Source of the DNA: Ulva prolifera
Taxonomy: Eukaryota > Chlorophyta > Ulvophyceae > Ulvales > Ulvaceae
NCBI GenBank assembly: GCA_023078555.1
Contig: CM041198.1
Span: 6,882,924 to 6,946,923, forward strand
Direction of reading: 5' to 3'
Length of the DNA: 64,000 nt
The translations under genes were made by a program, and so were the position numbers. Under the pieces are notes generated by a model that ran no database searches, had not been told where the DNA came from, and saw only the letters and a list, made by a program, of their open reading frames with translations. Below, one piece after another: positions 23,303 through 33,222 of this stretch. Every line of letters starts with the position of its first letter. Positions within the stretch are counted from its first letter, which is position 1.

Positions 23303-24081
23303 ATGACTCAGCCGCAGCCTCATAGGGCTACGGCGCTCGGCCGCGCCACAAGGATGCTGGCCGTATGCGCAGCGCTGCTGGTGATGAGCCTCCACATGAG
23401 CCCTGTCCAGGCTGACACGGCCGCGGAGGCGCCCGCGCCCGTCACGGCCGTGGAAGGGCCAGCGCCAGGACCAATTCAGGGTGTGTTCCAGCCCTCCAAT
23501 TGCCCGCGCGCCAGATTGTGCAACCAGTAGTGCAAAACGAGTCCCTTGCAGATGTGCCATTTGGCGGTGCCGGTGTGCAGCTCGGGTGGGCATTTCGCTT
23601 GGAGTTGCTGGGACACAGCGGGGATTAGCGTGGGCTTGCCAGGAGGTGGGATGTGTAAGCAATCTCCACCTGGAACGGGGATGGGATCTCTGGGATCTCT
23701 GGGATATCCCTTTCGGAGGGCATGGAGTGTCCGGCGGTGTTCTGCAGACAGGCGTGGGCACTGCGGCGGCGAAGTCACAACCAGATGCCTATCTGTGAAC
23801 AACTGTACCCTTGTGCATGTGCAGGCTGCGGCCGCAATGAGGAGCCTTGCTGCATAACCGACTACGGAGCTTTCTGTTCATTCTTCTATGAGTGTGACGA
23901 CGGCACTTGTACCATCTGTGGCGACGATACTGAGCCATGCTGTTATGGAGAGCGGTGCTACGAGTTCGGCAGCTTCTGTGGACTGGAAGGCTTCTGCGAG
24001 GCCGACCCAGAGTTTGACAGTGGTGAGGCTCCTGCCCCTGCGCCTCGAGACACATTTGGCGAGACTCCCAGTCCCATCTGA
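23303..24081 (+). CDS. Secreted small cysteine-rich protein, two exons (paralogue B), end altered by a LINE
   Basis: Exon 1 (23303-23480) begins MTQPQPHRATALGRATRM and has a signal peptide ending near SPVQADT, then an Ala/Pro linker. A phase-1 intron (23481-23824, GT-AG) leads to exon 2 (23825-24081): CGRNEEPCC, CSFFYECDDGTCTICGDDTE, PCCYGERCYEFGSFCG, then EAPAPAP. Signal, linker, intron phase and cysteines all match the gene at 7931-8647. From about 24050 the sequence is that of a LINE end (CTGATGACCTCTCGCCGCTG), so the last codons up to TGA at 24079 come from the insertion. If the conserved GTGAGGCTCC at 24023 is a splice donor, the LINE would sit in an intron and the true C-terminus would lie elsewhere. 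Function unknown. Confidence 0.68.
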
Positions 24082-24500
24082 TGACCTCTCGCCGCTGACA
24101 GGCCATCTAGTCTGAGAGGTGAGCTGCCCCTCGACGACCCCACGTGCTTGACGCCACCGACCGACGGCCTCTGAATCTCGGGCGGCCGGCTCCGCTTCGC
24201 GTGCGGGGTGGCTTCAATGGCATGTGCAGGGAAAGTCGGGACGGTTTGGGCACCGTATCGTCCCTGGTGCGATGCAGCGTAGGCCGGCTGGACTGCGAGG
24301 CGGTGTGACGGGCTGGCAGGGTGCGCTGTGTGTCTGGGGGTGGGATGGGGTTTGGGGCCGGGGAGGCCCCCGGCAATCGGGCGGCCCGGACAGGCAGCCT
24401 CGGGCGGCACCGAGTCGGGCGTGGCTCTGTCATGCGGGGACAGGCATTGCGATGTTGGGTGCTGTGTGGGTGTGTTCAGGGCGGTGTGTGTAGAGGTTGA
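24050..24500 (+). mobile_element. LINE 3' end: last codons plus 3' UTR
   Basis: It starts with the LINE coding end (PVPSDDLSPLTGHLV, stop at 24113) and runs into the UTR block shared with 6.2, 20.4 and 51.9 kb. This copy links coding end and UTR. Only the last ~60 bp of coding sequence is kept. Confidence 0.75.
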
Positions 24501-24599
24501 TCCAGTAGAATCTGTGGAATTTGGAGCATGCATCAGCGGCAGCTGAGACAGATGCCTCGGCCAGTGTCGGACGGCAGCCAGGCAGCACTGAAGACTGCA

Positions 24600-25100
24600 C
24601 GTCCCTCACGAGGTGCTTGGGTAGTGCTTGTGTTTTGTTGTATGATGTATGGAAGGCATGGACTTAGTGGATAGAGATTGATGATGTGGGTTTTTGTAAC
24701 ATTAGTAGCCTCATATGTCTGATGAAAGGTTGAAAGGACAATGCTTGGCACCGAATCCATAGACACCCCTACGCCACAGACGCGGCTCCGCCACCTACAT
24801 CTCTGCTGCACCAGATGCGGAGCGACTGAATACTCACAGTGTTGAAATGCCCATGTGCCCTCGTCGGTATTACAATCTTCATGAAACTGCTACTCCACGT
24901 CAGACTCTGGTTACTCACACCCACAGCGTGTCCTTGTCAACGATCCAGGGTGTCACAAAAAAAACGGTTTGGCATGTTAGTTTGACATGAAATCATCAAA
25001 GTGCACGTGTATCGCAGGTGCGTTTTGATGATCAATCGTAGTACAATGTCGCTGCAGACAGAAACCGCAGAGCATACTGTACGAACGCGACTGTGGAATG
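24600..25100. other. No gene recognised
   Basis: Moderate GC, no motif-bearing ORF. It may be flanking or decayed mobile DNA next to the reverse-transcriptase-like trace at 25.1-25.3 kb. Confidence 0.3.
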
Positions 25101-25107
25101 GCACAGA

Positions 25108-25296
25108 CTAAAAGCAGCATTGCTTCATCCTAAAAACCACCCCGAAAGCCTGTGCCAGGTACACCTGTCGGACAACCTGCTCAAACAGTGCGAACACAGA
25201 TCCATGTAGAATGTCGTCGACGAGCACCACATGGAATGTGCAATGCCGACGCTGGGCCACGTCCTCGATTGATGTACAGGTTTCACAGAAAGCCAC
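25108..25296 (-). mobile_element. Possible reverse transcriptase fossil (Ty3/gypsy-like)
   Basis: The minus strand reads LVDDILHGSVFALFEQVV followed by a segment ending MKQCCF. Spacing and residues resemble the catalytic (Y/V)DDIL...KC.F stretch of Ty3/gypsy-type reverse transcriptases. Neighbouring domains and terminal repeats are not recognisable, so it is a heavily broken, probably old remnant if the reading is right. The boundaries of the element cannot be given. Confidence 0.4.
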
Positions 25297-25299
25297 ACC

Positions 25300-27240
25300 T
25301 CCACATTCATGTACGAAGCCGACACCAGAGCCACCACCGGCACCTTCATATCAGAGGTACGTTTTGACAAGATCTTGCATGTCGTCATGGCGCTCCAACT
25401 ACATCGTTTTGTATAGACTGCTGAGTTGTGAGCTGCGGCGAACAAGGTCGGACGACACCTACTCCTACCCCCATGTACGAGAATGTGCAAGCGGGCATGT
25501 GAACACTACAATCAGGTCATGAAGTTGGATGCCGTTCCGGATGCAATCTGTGTTCGTGGCTCGCCAAAGAGGTGAGAACAGCGTCCGATTGATGCAGCCC
25601 TGCACAATACCTCCTGAAGACCGTTGCTGCAATCAACAGCACAAGGAGAGATAACACAGTCGGGTCGACCTTTTGATCGCATTGATGTACCGCGAGCGAC
25701 TCCACGTTCAGCGAATCCATGCTATTAACGGCACCTGCAGTCGTGGCGTTCGTGCCACATCGTTTGAATACGGGTGCACCGCCAAACGAAAGCCCGGGAT
25801 CACCCTGATCATGGACGAAAACATCGCGATCTCCTTAACCTGATACCGTGGCATGTGTGGTGTCAATGCTCTGTGTTTACATCCTCCGTTGACCTCATCA
25901 ATGTCCCAGTCGATGGCTGGAAAATGCAGCGTGCTGTGAGGTGATCACGCTTAGCAATGGGAGTAATTGAAATATATTCCGAGGTTGGCTTTAGGCAGCA
26001 CCCGTTTGCTCAGATGGCCAATGAATGGCAGGAAGCGGCAAGCGCCTGTAGTGACGCCGCCCGGCTATAGCGCGGGAGAGGTGCAGCACTTCCCACGGCT
26101 ATGTGCTGAGCGCTTCACCACATTTCGCATAAGAGATTAATAACTGCAAAGTTATGCCACTTATGCGCAGGCGTGCGTCGCCGAGATCATAAGCCAATTG
26201 TTCAAAGGCGTGGAAGTGGGCCGTGGACGTTGATCTGAACGTTATCAAGCGAGAAGCCACTCAGAATAGGAAGGAGCGCAATTGTCCATTCTGCTCGGTG
26301 TATGCACCCGCACGAGCTTGGCCCCGATAGTGCGCTGTCTCACAACTGCCATGCAATCCAACGGTGCAACATGCCCGCAAGCTGATCGACGTCATCACAG
26401 CTGTTCCCAAGAAACAAAAAACGAAGCTTCTTGCCACGGCTCATGGCCAAGCCGGTCCTTCAGGAATCTCCATGGTGGCGGTCATCTCGATTCCACACCC
26501 CTGACCACACATCGCCACCTTGGGCAACACCTGCACATGCTGCCCAGGCGAACTCGAGTTAGATATTAAGTACAGAATTTAGTCACACACATATGAGCCG
26601 ACGTACATACGGGCCATTCGGGCCAGGTATGCTCTCGGGATGCACTAGCACATAGCTGGCACTCCATCAGATGCACTCCATCAGATGCATCGCAACACGG
26701 CCAGACATCGCCAAGGGTACAGACGTCTGTTGCAACAGTCAAACACTGCCTCCCCTCCTGATCAAACCAGTACACAGAGGCTAGGCTACCTCGGTCGAGC
26801 TGCAGTGTGCGATTTTTGCCTGACTTCCCGCCAGGTCCTCGACTGTCAAAATTGCATGGCACAACACCAGTTCATTCATCCCTCAATCACAGGAGCGCTG
26901 CGTAGCAGCTATGATCAGATGTTGCCAGACCACTTGACCCTGTGATGACAGCAGCTGCATCTGCAGCCCCTGCTATCATCAGCACCTGTAGGGATATATG
27001 CTTGGCCACAACGCTGTCCCACGCTGCTCCCAGCACCAAGACACCATCTGGTGGCGGTCAGGCTCCGGTAGATTACGGGATGGATGGCACGAATGGTTTG
27101 TTGCCTTTGGCATTGGCTGCGCATGCTGTCTCGTTGTGGCTCACAGTGTGTGAAGGCCTTTGCCGCTACATGGCACGGTCGCAGTGTTGCCAAGCTGCTG
27201 AGCTAAGACACGTGTCCGCCACAGTGTGCGGAGATAGCAC
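25300..27240. other. Unassigned, probably decayed mobile DNA
   Basis: Short ORFs only. Nothing recognisable beyond the trace at 25.1-25.3 kb; composition is less GC-rich than the gene regions. Confidence 0.3.
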
Positions 27241-27889
27241 TAGGTCAAACCAGGTACAACCTTCGTATGCTGCGCCACTCATGCTCTGGACAAAGGAAAT
27301 TGCATGACAGAACATCTATGTATCAGCCATCACATCAGATTTCCAATTTCTCAGACTACAGGCATTCCGCACACTCCAAGCTGCTAACCTGCTTGGGTAT
27401 GTGCTTGTGAAACATGACTTGAAGACCCAGGCTCACATGCATGGGGCACCACCCGGGTGTTGATACTCTCCGGTTCAGTGCAAATATGTTTCGCTACAGC
27501 TGTGATGGTCATGCAGCCTCCTGTGATGTGGCTCGTCTGTCCGTGGCTATGGGCAGTGTCCGGCGGCGGAGGTTCCCCGCACCACCGGCCGCAGGTGGTC
27601 ATGCATGTGTTGCGAACCCTGTGTATTCTCTCCTTTCCGGCCCCGTGCTGCAACAGCAACGAATGGACAGGCTCTTGGGCGGGCACCTGCTTACTCGCCG
27701 CGGCTACTCAACCCCTACGAAATCCCACTCTCACAGACAGACACTGGACCAGTGAGCGCTGCCTACACCTCAAACTTGAAAGGCCGGCACTACCTCCCTC
27801 ACACTTGACCATTTTCACTCCCATGTGAACAGCCACTTTCATGTACTGCCGCTTGGACTCATAGCCGCTCCCACTCACTGTGACTATGT

Positions 27890-29040
27890 AATCATGCATA
27901 TATACCTAGCCTAGTGCCATGACTGTGTGAGTGGATTTGCGTGTGTATTCCTGGCAACGGCTCGCTGCCCGGCCTCTGTCCTTTGTAACTACATACATAC
28001 ACGCGCATACTTGCCCGTAGCGGGCGTGCACTGAACTGGTGAATGAGTGGATTTGCGTGCGAATTCCTAGAAATGGCTCGATGCCCGGCCTCTGTCCTTT
28101 GTCACTACATACATACACGCGCATCCCGCGCACAGCGCCGCTCGTCCGCGCGCGGCTGGGGCCGCTCCGAGGCAGATCTATGCTGGCCCGTTGGGTCCGC
28201 CCCCCCCTGCTCCGCCCCAGCCCGCCTCCCAGATCGCGGGCCCTTCGCGCGGGGCGACCTTGCCCGCGGAGCCGATACCTGCAGCCCCCCCGCCGCCACC
28301 GGACGCGCGCGCGGACGCGGCACCGGCATCTACGCCTGCTCCGGCCGCCGACGCCGATGCTGGACACAGCGCCCAGATGGGGCGCCACGCGCAGGATGCA
28401 GTGCAGGCTGCGGCCCCGGCGGCGGCAGCGGCGCCGGGTGGCCGGGATCCAGCGGGGCCTGGGGAGCAGGCCGCTGCCGCGCAAGCGACGGCGCTGGAGC
28501 AGGTGTTCAGGGCGGTGGCCCAGGAGAAACTGGGGGACATCATGTTCATGCCGCCGGGTGACGCTTTGTGCATAGGGGATGTGTCGGTTGTGAACCCCTG
28601 TGCTGGTACCTATTGCGGCCGAGCAGCCCGGGAGGATGGGGGTGCTGCGGAGACACGGGACGTGCAGAAAACGCAATGATTATCGTTTGTACGACCCTGA
28701 TGCATACAGTTTTGTGCCGTTATCGCATGAGACGCATGGTCGCTTGGGACGGCCTGCCATGAATCACTTGAATCGGCTGGCGGAGGATGCGTCTCGGTGT
28801 GGTAAGGTGAACCGTGCTTTATTTGTGACGAATGCTCTGCGCCGGTTGAGTGTGGCGTTGTGCAAGGGGAGTGCTCTTGTGCCCCGTGCGGGGCTTCAAT
28901 CTTTGGCTGGCATCACCGGCCGCGCTGTGGTACGTGCTCGTACCCGGCCTAGTGCCATGACTGCGTGAGTGGATTTGGCGTGTGAACTCCTAGCAACGGC
29001 TCGCTGCCCGGCCTCTGTCCTTTGTAACTGCATACATACT
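27890..29040 (+). mobile_element. Stacked 5'-truncated LINE ends, one with a nuclease domain
   Basis: Three tails with GAGTGGATTT...GCCCGGCCTCTGTCCTTTGT start near 27928, 28043 and 28966, each followed by CATACATAC. Between the second and third, 28190-28960 encodes an Ala/Pro linker, then LGDIMFMPP, IGDVSVVNP, and in another frame YSFVPLSHETHGRLGRPA, a diverged relative of the nuclease end of the LINE at 11.1-12.7 kb. A frameshift separates the two halves. The order suggests that later copies landed in the CATA-rich tail of earlier ones. Confidence 0.7.
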
Positions 29041-29117
29041 ATCGCTCACCGCCACTGCCGCTCATGTGCATAGCCAGGTCCACCAGCAGCCACCTTCCGT
29101 CGCAGCCGCCGTCTATT

Positions 29118-29166
29118 CCTACCACTCTCACTTGAAGCTACGCATGCTTCAAGTGAGAGTGGTAGG
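29118..29166. repeat. Hairpin with perfect 21-bp arms and 7-bp spacer
   Basis: CCTACCACTCTCACTTGAAG plus C at 29118-29138 is the exact reverse complement of 29146-29166. A direct repeat GCAGCCGCCGTCT lies just outside on both sides, as expected for an inserted fold-back segment. Confidence 0.9.
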
Positions 29167-30768
29167 CAGCCGCCGTCTGTGCTGCACTGTTGTTACTGTC
29201 GTCGCGCTGGAGGATATCCTTTCATTGCCACCTGCCTCCACGCTTCCGCCCTTGCAATGCACCCACCGCCCCACAGCTACAATATTCCACAGCCCCTTAA
29301 GGGGCTAAATTTAGCCTTAGTAGATGGGTCGACCCCAATGTGCACCACAGGGCGAATCCAGGGCGGCTTCCCCAGGCACCTTATTAGGGCGTCGTGACAG
29401 ATGTGGCCCCGCCGTGCTCCCCTATACATTTGACCTCTCCCCCGCTGTCGGGAGAGTACCTCTTCCGGTCCGCGTAAAGCCAGGGATTGCCGTTTGGGCT
29501 GTGGTGTGTGCATCCGGAGGTGGCTCCGCACATGCGACGAATGCTTTGGACGCATTGCGTGCCGGTGTGTCGGCAATCTGCGGGAGCTGGCGCGCATGGC
29601 GCTCCTTGGGTTGCGGTGCCGGGACGTGCGAACGCGGGAGGTCGGCATCCAGGACGTCCAACTCCGTGCTACCCCATCCATGATGTGGAGCTTGAGACTA
29701 CACGAGTTCGAGACTACACCGTGTGCGGCGGCTGGTAGACATCCCGCACGTATGAGGACCCCCGGCAGGATATCCTGATTGGCCTGCTGCGCCTGTGCCG
29801 CCTTGCGGGCCCTGCCAAGAAGCGCCAGCCCGGACTCCATGGTACACACGTCCACGCGTGTTGCATCGATACACAGCCATCGTCCCGGTGCTACCGTTCA
29901 CCCCACTGGATCATTCACCCGATTACCATAGACTGCATCAGACACCGCCGCTGCGGTATGTGTGAAAAGTTTGGTGTCGAGCACTACAACACCTGTACCT
30001 GGGTTCGCAGTCAGGCCATGACGGCCGCACGCAGGGACGCGGGAAGGCATAGACGCCGCATCGTGCCGTCATGGCCTGACATGAGGCAGGCACACACCGC
30101 CTAGCAGACAGCCGAGTGGGTGCAGGTCGGGTGCCAATGGCGCGGGAGCTGCATGTGTACGGCGCCGCTGTGTCGGTGCACGCCCGCGACGACCAGAAGT
30201 TCCAGCACCAGGGCTACGGCACGGGAGACAGAGCGCATTGCGCGTGCCGAGCACCGCAGCGGCCGCCTCACCGTCATCTCCGGCATCGGCATGCGCAACT
30301 ATTACCGGAAGCTCGGGTATGAACTTGAGGGGCCATACAAGGCACTTGCGCCGCCGCCATTGCGGAGGCGGTACGGCGCGCAGTGGCTCGGCGTCGGGTG
30401 ATGTAGGGAATGTTGCAGGGCCGAGCACAGGGTTGCAGGGCCGAGCACAGGCCGCGAACGCGTGAGATGAGTGGCCTTGATCATGAGCGCAGTTGCAGGG
30501 GCGATGTGTTTGCCCTGTTTGTCATTTTTGTGCGGGTCGGATCTTCGTGGTCTCAAATGGACATGCTGCGGTCGTGGTCGCAGCAGGCGCACAACGGATG
30601 CAGGATGTAGCTCAGGGTGGATGCAGCTCAGGGTGGATGTAGCTTAGGGTGGATGCAGCAAGCGCACCACGGATGCGGGGTTGCTCTGGGTGGTCCACGA
30701 TGCGGGATGTTTACAATTGTGTGGGTCGGGCTGCAACCTTGGACGCAGCCCGGGCAACCTTGGAGGCA

Positions 30769-30800
<32 letters not shown>
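30769..30800 (+). repeat. Homopolymer of 32 G
   Basis: An uninterrupted G run at the downstream edge of the ELP3 duplicate, followed by a GT-rich stretch to about 30900. It could be a sequencing or assembly length estimate rather than an exact count. Confidence 0.9.
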
Positions 30801-30801
<1 letters not shown>

Positions 30802-31653
30802 GGGTGGGTGGGCGTGCGGTTGTGGTTGTGGGTGTGGGGTGTGGCGGGGGGGCTTGGCTGTGGGGGCTTGTATGTGGTTGTGTGGCTGTAGCCAGCGAAG
30901 GTGCTCGCGTTGCATGGGAGTGCTGATGTGTGCTGCGTGTGGCTGGTTGTGTGGATGTGTGGTTCCTTTGATTGTTGCTCGCGGTGCTACCTGCCTAGCT
31001 TGCTGTGCTACCTGCCTTACTTGCTTTATCCAAGTAACACACACGCACCCACACAGCACCCTGGGTCGTGGGTTGGATTCTGCATGCGCTTTGGAGAAGC
31101 GAACAGCCGTACATGACCACCTCGCTTAGCACATGTGGAGGCCATGTGAGTTGCGTATGATGGTCTGAGGGGGGTTTCCAAGTGGTTCCCCTACGGCATA
31201 TGGTCCCATTCATTTGGAGATGTCAGTGTCCCTTCAAAGATACTTTCAAGTGCATCAAGATCAACACATACACTAATCCTACATACACACTGGGAAGTTC
31301 GTTTGTGGTGTCTGTGCCCGTACACACTTCTGTAACTCGGTGTAACTGTAAAATATGTGGCTACATGTAGACGACTCGTCTGAGACGAAGGGTAAGTGAT
31401 GCGCGGAGTCGGTGCCAAATATTTGCTTAAGCCACGTGGCGATACCGCCGCCTGACCTGAAGAAATATACACGAGTGACTTGATTTGACAGCTCTGCGAC
31501 ATATGTCCGCACCTGCATGCCTACACTTTTACAATTCTCCGGCGAAGAGTACCGGCACCTCGAGGTATGTGCAGCCGGTATATAGCGGCCATGTTTCGGG
31601 CCGGCTGCAACGTGTTTACAAGCGAACGGCTGCATGCGGCATACTACGTGGTT

Positions 31654-31654
<1 letters not shown>
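30801..31654. other. No gene; GT-rich DNA and a reversed dispersed repeat
   Basis: Positions 31010-31045 carry an AAGTAACACACACGC sequence that resembles a LINE end. Positions 31165-31260 are a reversed copy of the repeat found in ELP3 intron 4. Confidence 0.4.

Positions 31655-31687
<33 letters not shown>
31655..31687 (+). repeat. Homopolymer of 33 C
   Basis: An uninterrupted C run, 855 bp from the G32 run and on the opposite strand sense. Confidence 0.9.
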
Positions 31688-31688
<1 letters not shown>

Positions 31689-31774
31689 TTTGGACACCGT
31701 CATACCACCACATCCCCACGGCGACTGCCGATTTAACACGCCTAATCCAATGTTAGTAATCCAATATTAGTAAA

Positions 31775-33222
31775 GCATAGGGCTGGCCCCAAGGGGTAAA
31801 TTGGGTTCCATATACCGGTGTAAGGGTATATATTCTTATACCCAGGGTATACAGGTATAAGATAAAGGTATAATGAACGTTTTCGAGTATAGAGACGCGA
31901 TGAAACATCTGATCACAGAAACAATTAGATATTCAGGAAGCCCTTGTTCTTGTGATATCTGCTGATACTGAAAGTATTCATTTCAGGTTTATAGGCGCTG
32001 TGTAGGCATTGTTGAGTGTTTCAGGTTAGGGTGGAAAAACACTCAATGCCTTACTCACTTTCCAAGATTGACTGCAATTCGCTCAGAAAGTTACAGAGCA
32101 ACCTGTTTATATTGTTGGAATCGACCTAAACCGTACTTTCCGATGATATAAGTCACATAATTAACAGATGATGTGGGTGATGGCCAAGATGGTTTCCCAG
32201 CAGACCCTGTTTTCAGCACCTCTCAGCTCGTTCATAGCCCAAGCACACCCCGTTTGCAACCCATTTACAGCCCGTTCAGCCGGATCATCTATTCTTGCTC
32301 TGTAGTGCTCAGCAACAAGTCGAAGTCTTCCATGCTAGCTTGATGAGCACGTGAATTGAAGCAATACGTTATCATTTTTCTAGCTCGCTCAAGGGACATG
32401 GCATTCCTAGCAGCAGTATGTATACATATCGGGACTATAGCAGTATATATATACATACTGAGAGTATGGCAAGATATATGTGTCCGATCTGTGCGTGTCG
32501 GACACTCAGCTCGCTCTGGACAGCGCACCATGCGATCGATGCTAGTGGCCGTAGTCCACGTACACAACAACCAGAAGCACACAAATGGCATAAGTCGTTA
32601 CAATTAACGCACGAGGGCTCACTTGACTTCGCAGCTGTTCTTTTAACCTGAGATGCGCGACGCGTGCCCGAGTGTGTGGTCATTCGCTTGACACTTCGAC
32701 AGGCTGCCGAGCTGACAACCTTGCCCACATGACTGCATACTAGTACTAAATTGCACGCGTGTGTGCGGACACTTGGGACCTCTACAACGCTCAGCCTGGT
32801 CCAAGCCGATCCAGGCTTCGCTTTGGACGACATGACTGTCAGTATGTTACGCACAACTTACGAAGACGACAAAGCCACATTGTTGAACTGAATTGCGGAC
32901 CGCGAATCGTTTTCAGTCTCCTCTGTGCATCCCTGACGACTAGAACGGACGTTTATCGTGCCTGATGTCACAGTAACGCATGGAGTCGCCTCCAGCACAC
33001 ATGCACACACATTTAATGCACTGGTAGGCTACGTAGTCCCACTATACCCCCGTTGCTGTGGGAATAATGTTCTGCAAGGGTATATCACAGCCTGAATATA
33101 CCCCTCTCAAGGGTATACCGACATATCGAGATTATACCCCGATTTTGAACTTATACCGGTATATATACCCTATACCCATATACCGGTATAAACCCTTATA
33201 CCGGTATAGGCCAGCCCTATGC
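31775..33222. mobile_element. hAT-like non-autonomous element with inverted ends
   Basis: The left end GCATAGGGCTGGCC (from 31775) is the exact reverse complement of GGCCAGCCCTATGC at the right end (to 33222). Just inside both ends are TACCGGTATAAGGGTATA-like motifs in opposite orientation. A (T/C)AGGGCTGGC terminus is typical of hAT elements. The 8-bp flanks do not match, so I cannot show a target duplication. No transposase ORF is visible, so it would depend on another copy. Confidence 0.6.

Larger units (their letters stand above)
27240..30770 (+). pseudogene. Segmental duplicate of the ELP3 locus, decayed and LINE-invaded
   Basis: Matches to the ELP3 locus run in the same order: 27240-27860 resembles about 140-800, 29040-29330 resembles 830-1100, 29560-29840 resembles the exon at 3028-3291, 30115-30401 resembles the last exon (3959-4251), and 30655-30770 resembles 4440-4560. 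Exons equivalent to 1153-2806 are missing. The exon-4 copy drifts out of frame after EVGIQD; the last exon has lost 11 bp in GYGT(MLMR)EAERIA but still reads [13 protein letters not shown] afterwards. LINE ends fill 27890-29040. This is a dead copy of a host gene. Confidence 0.85.
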
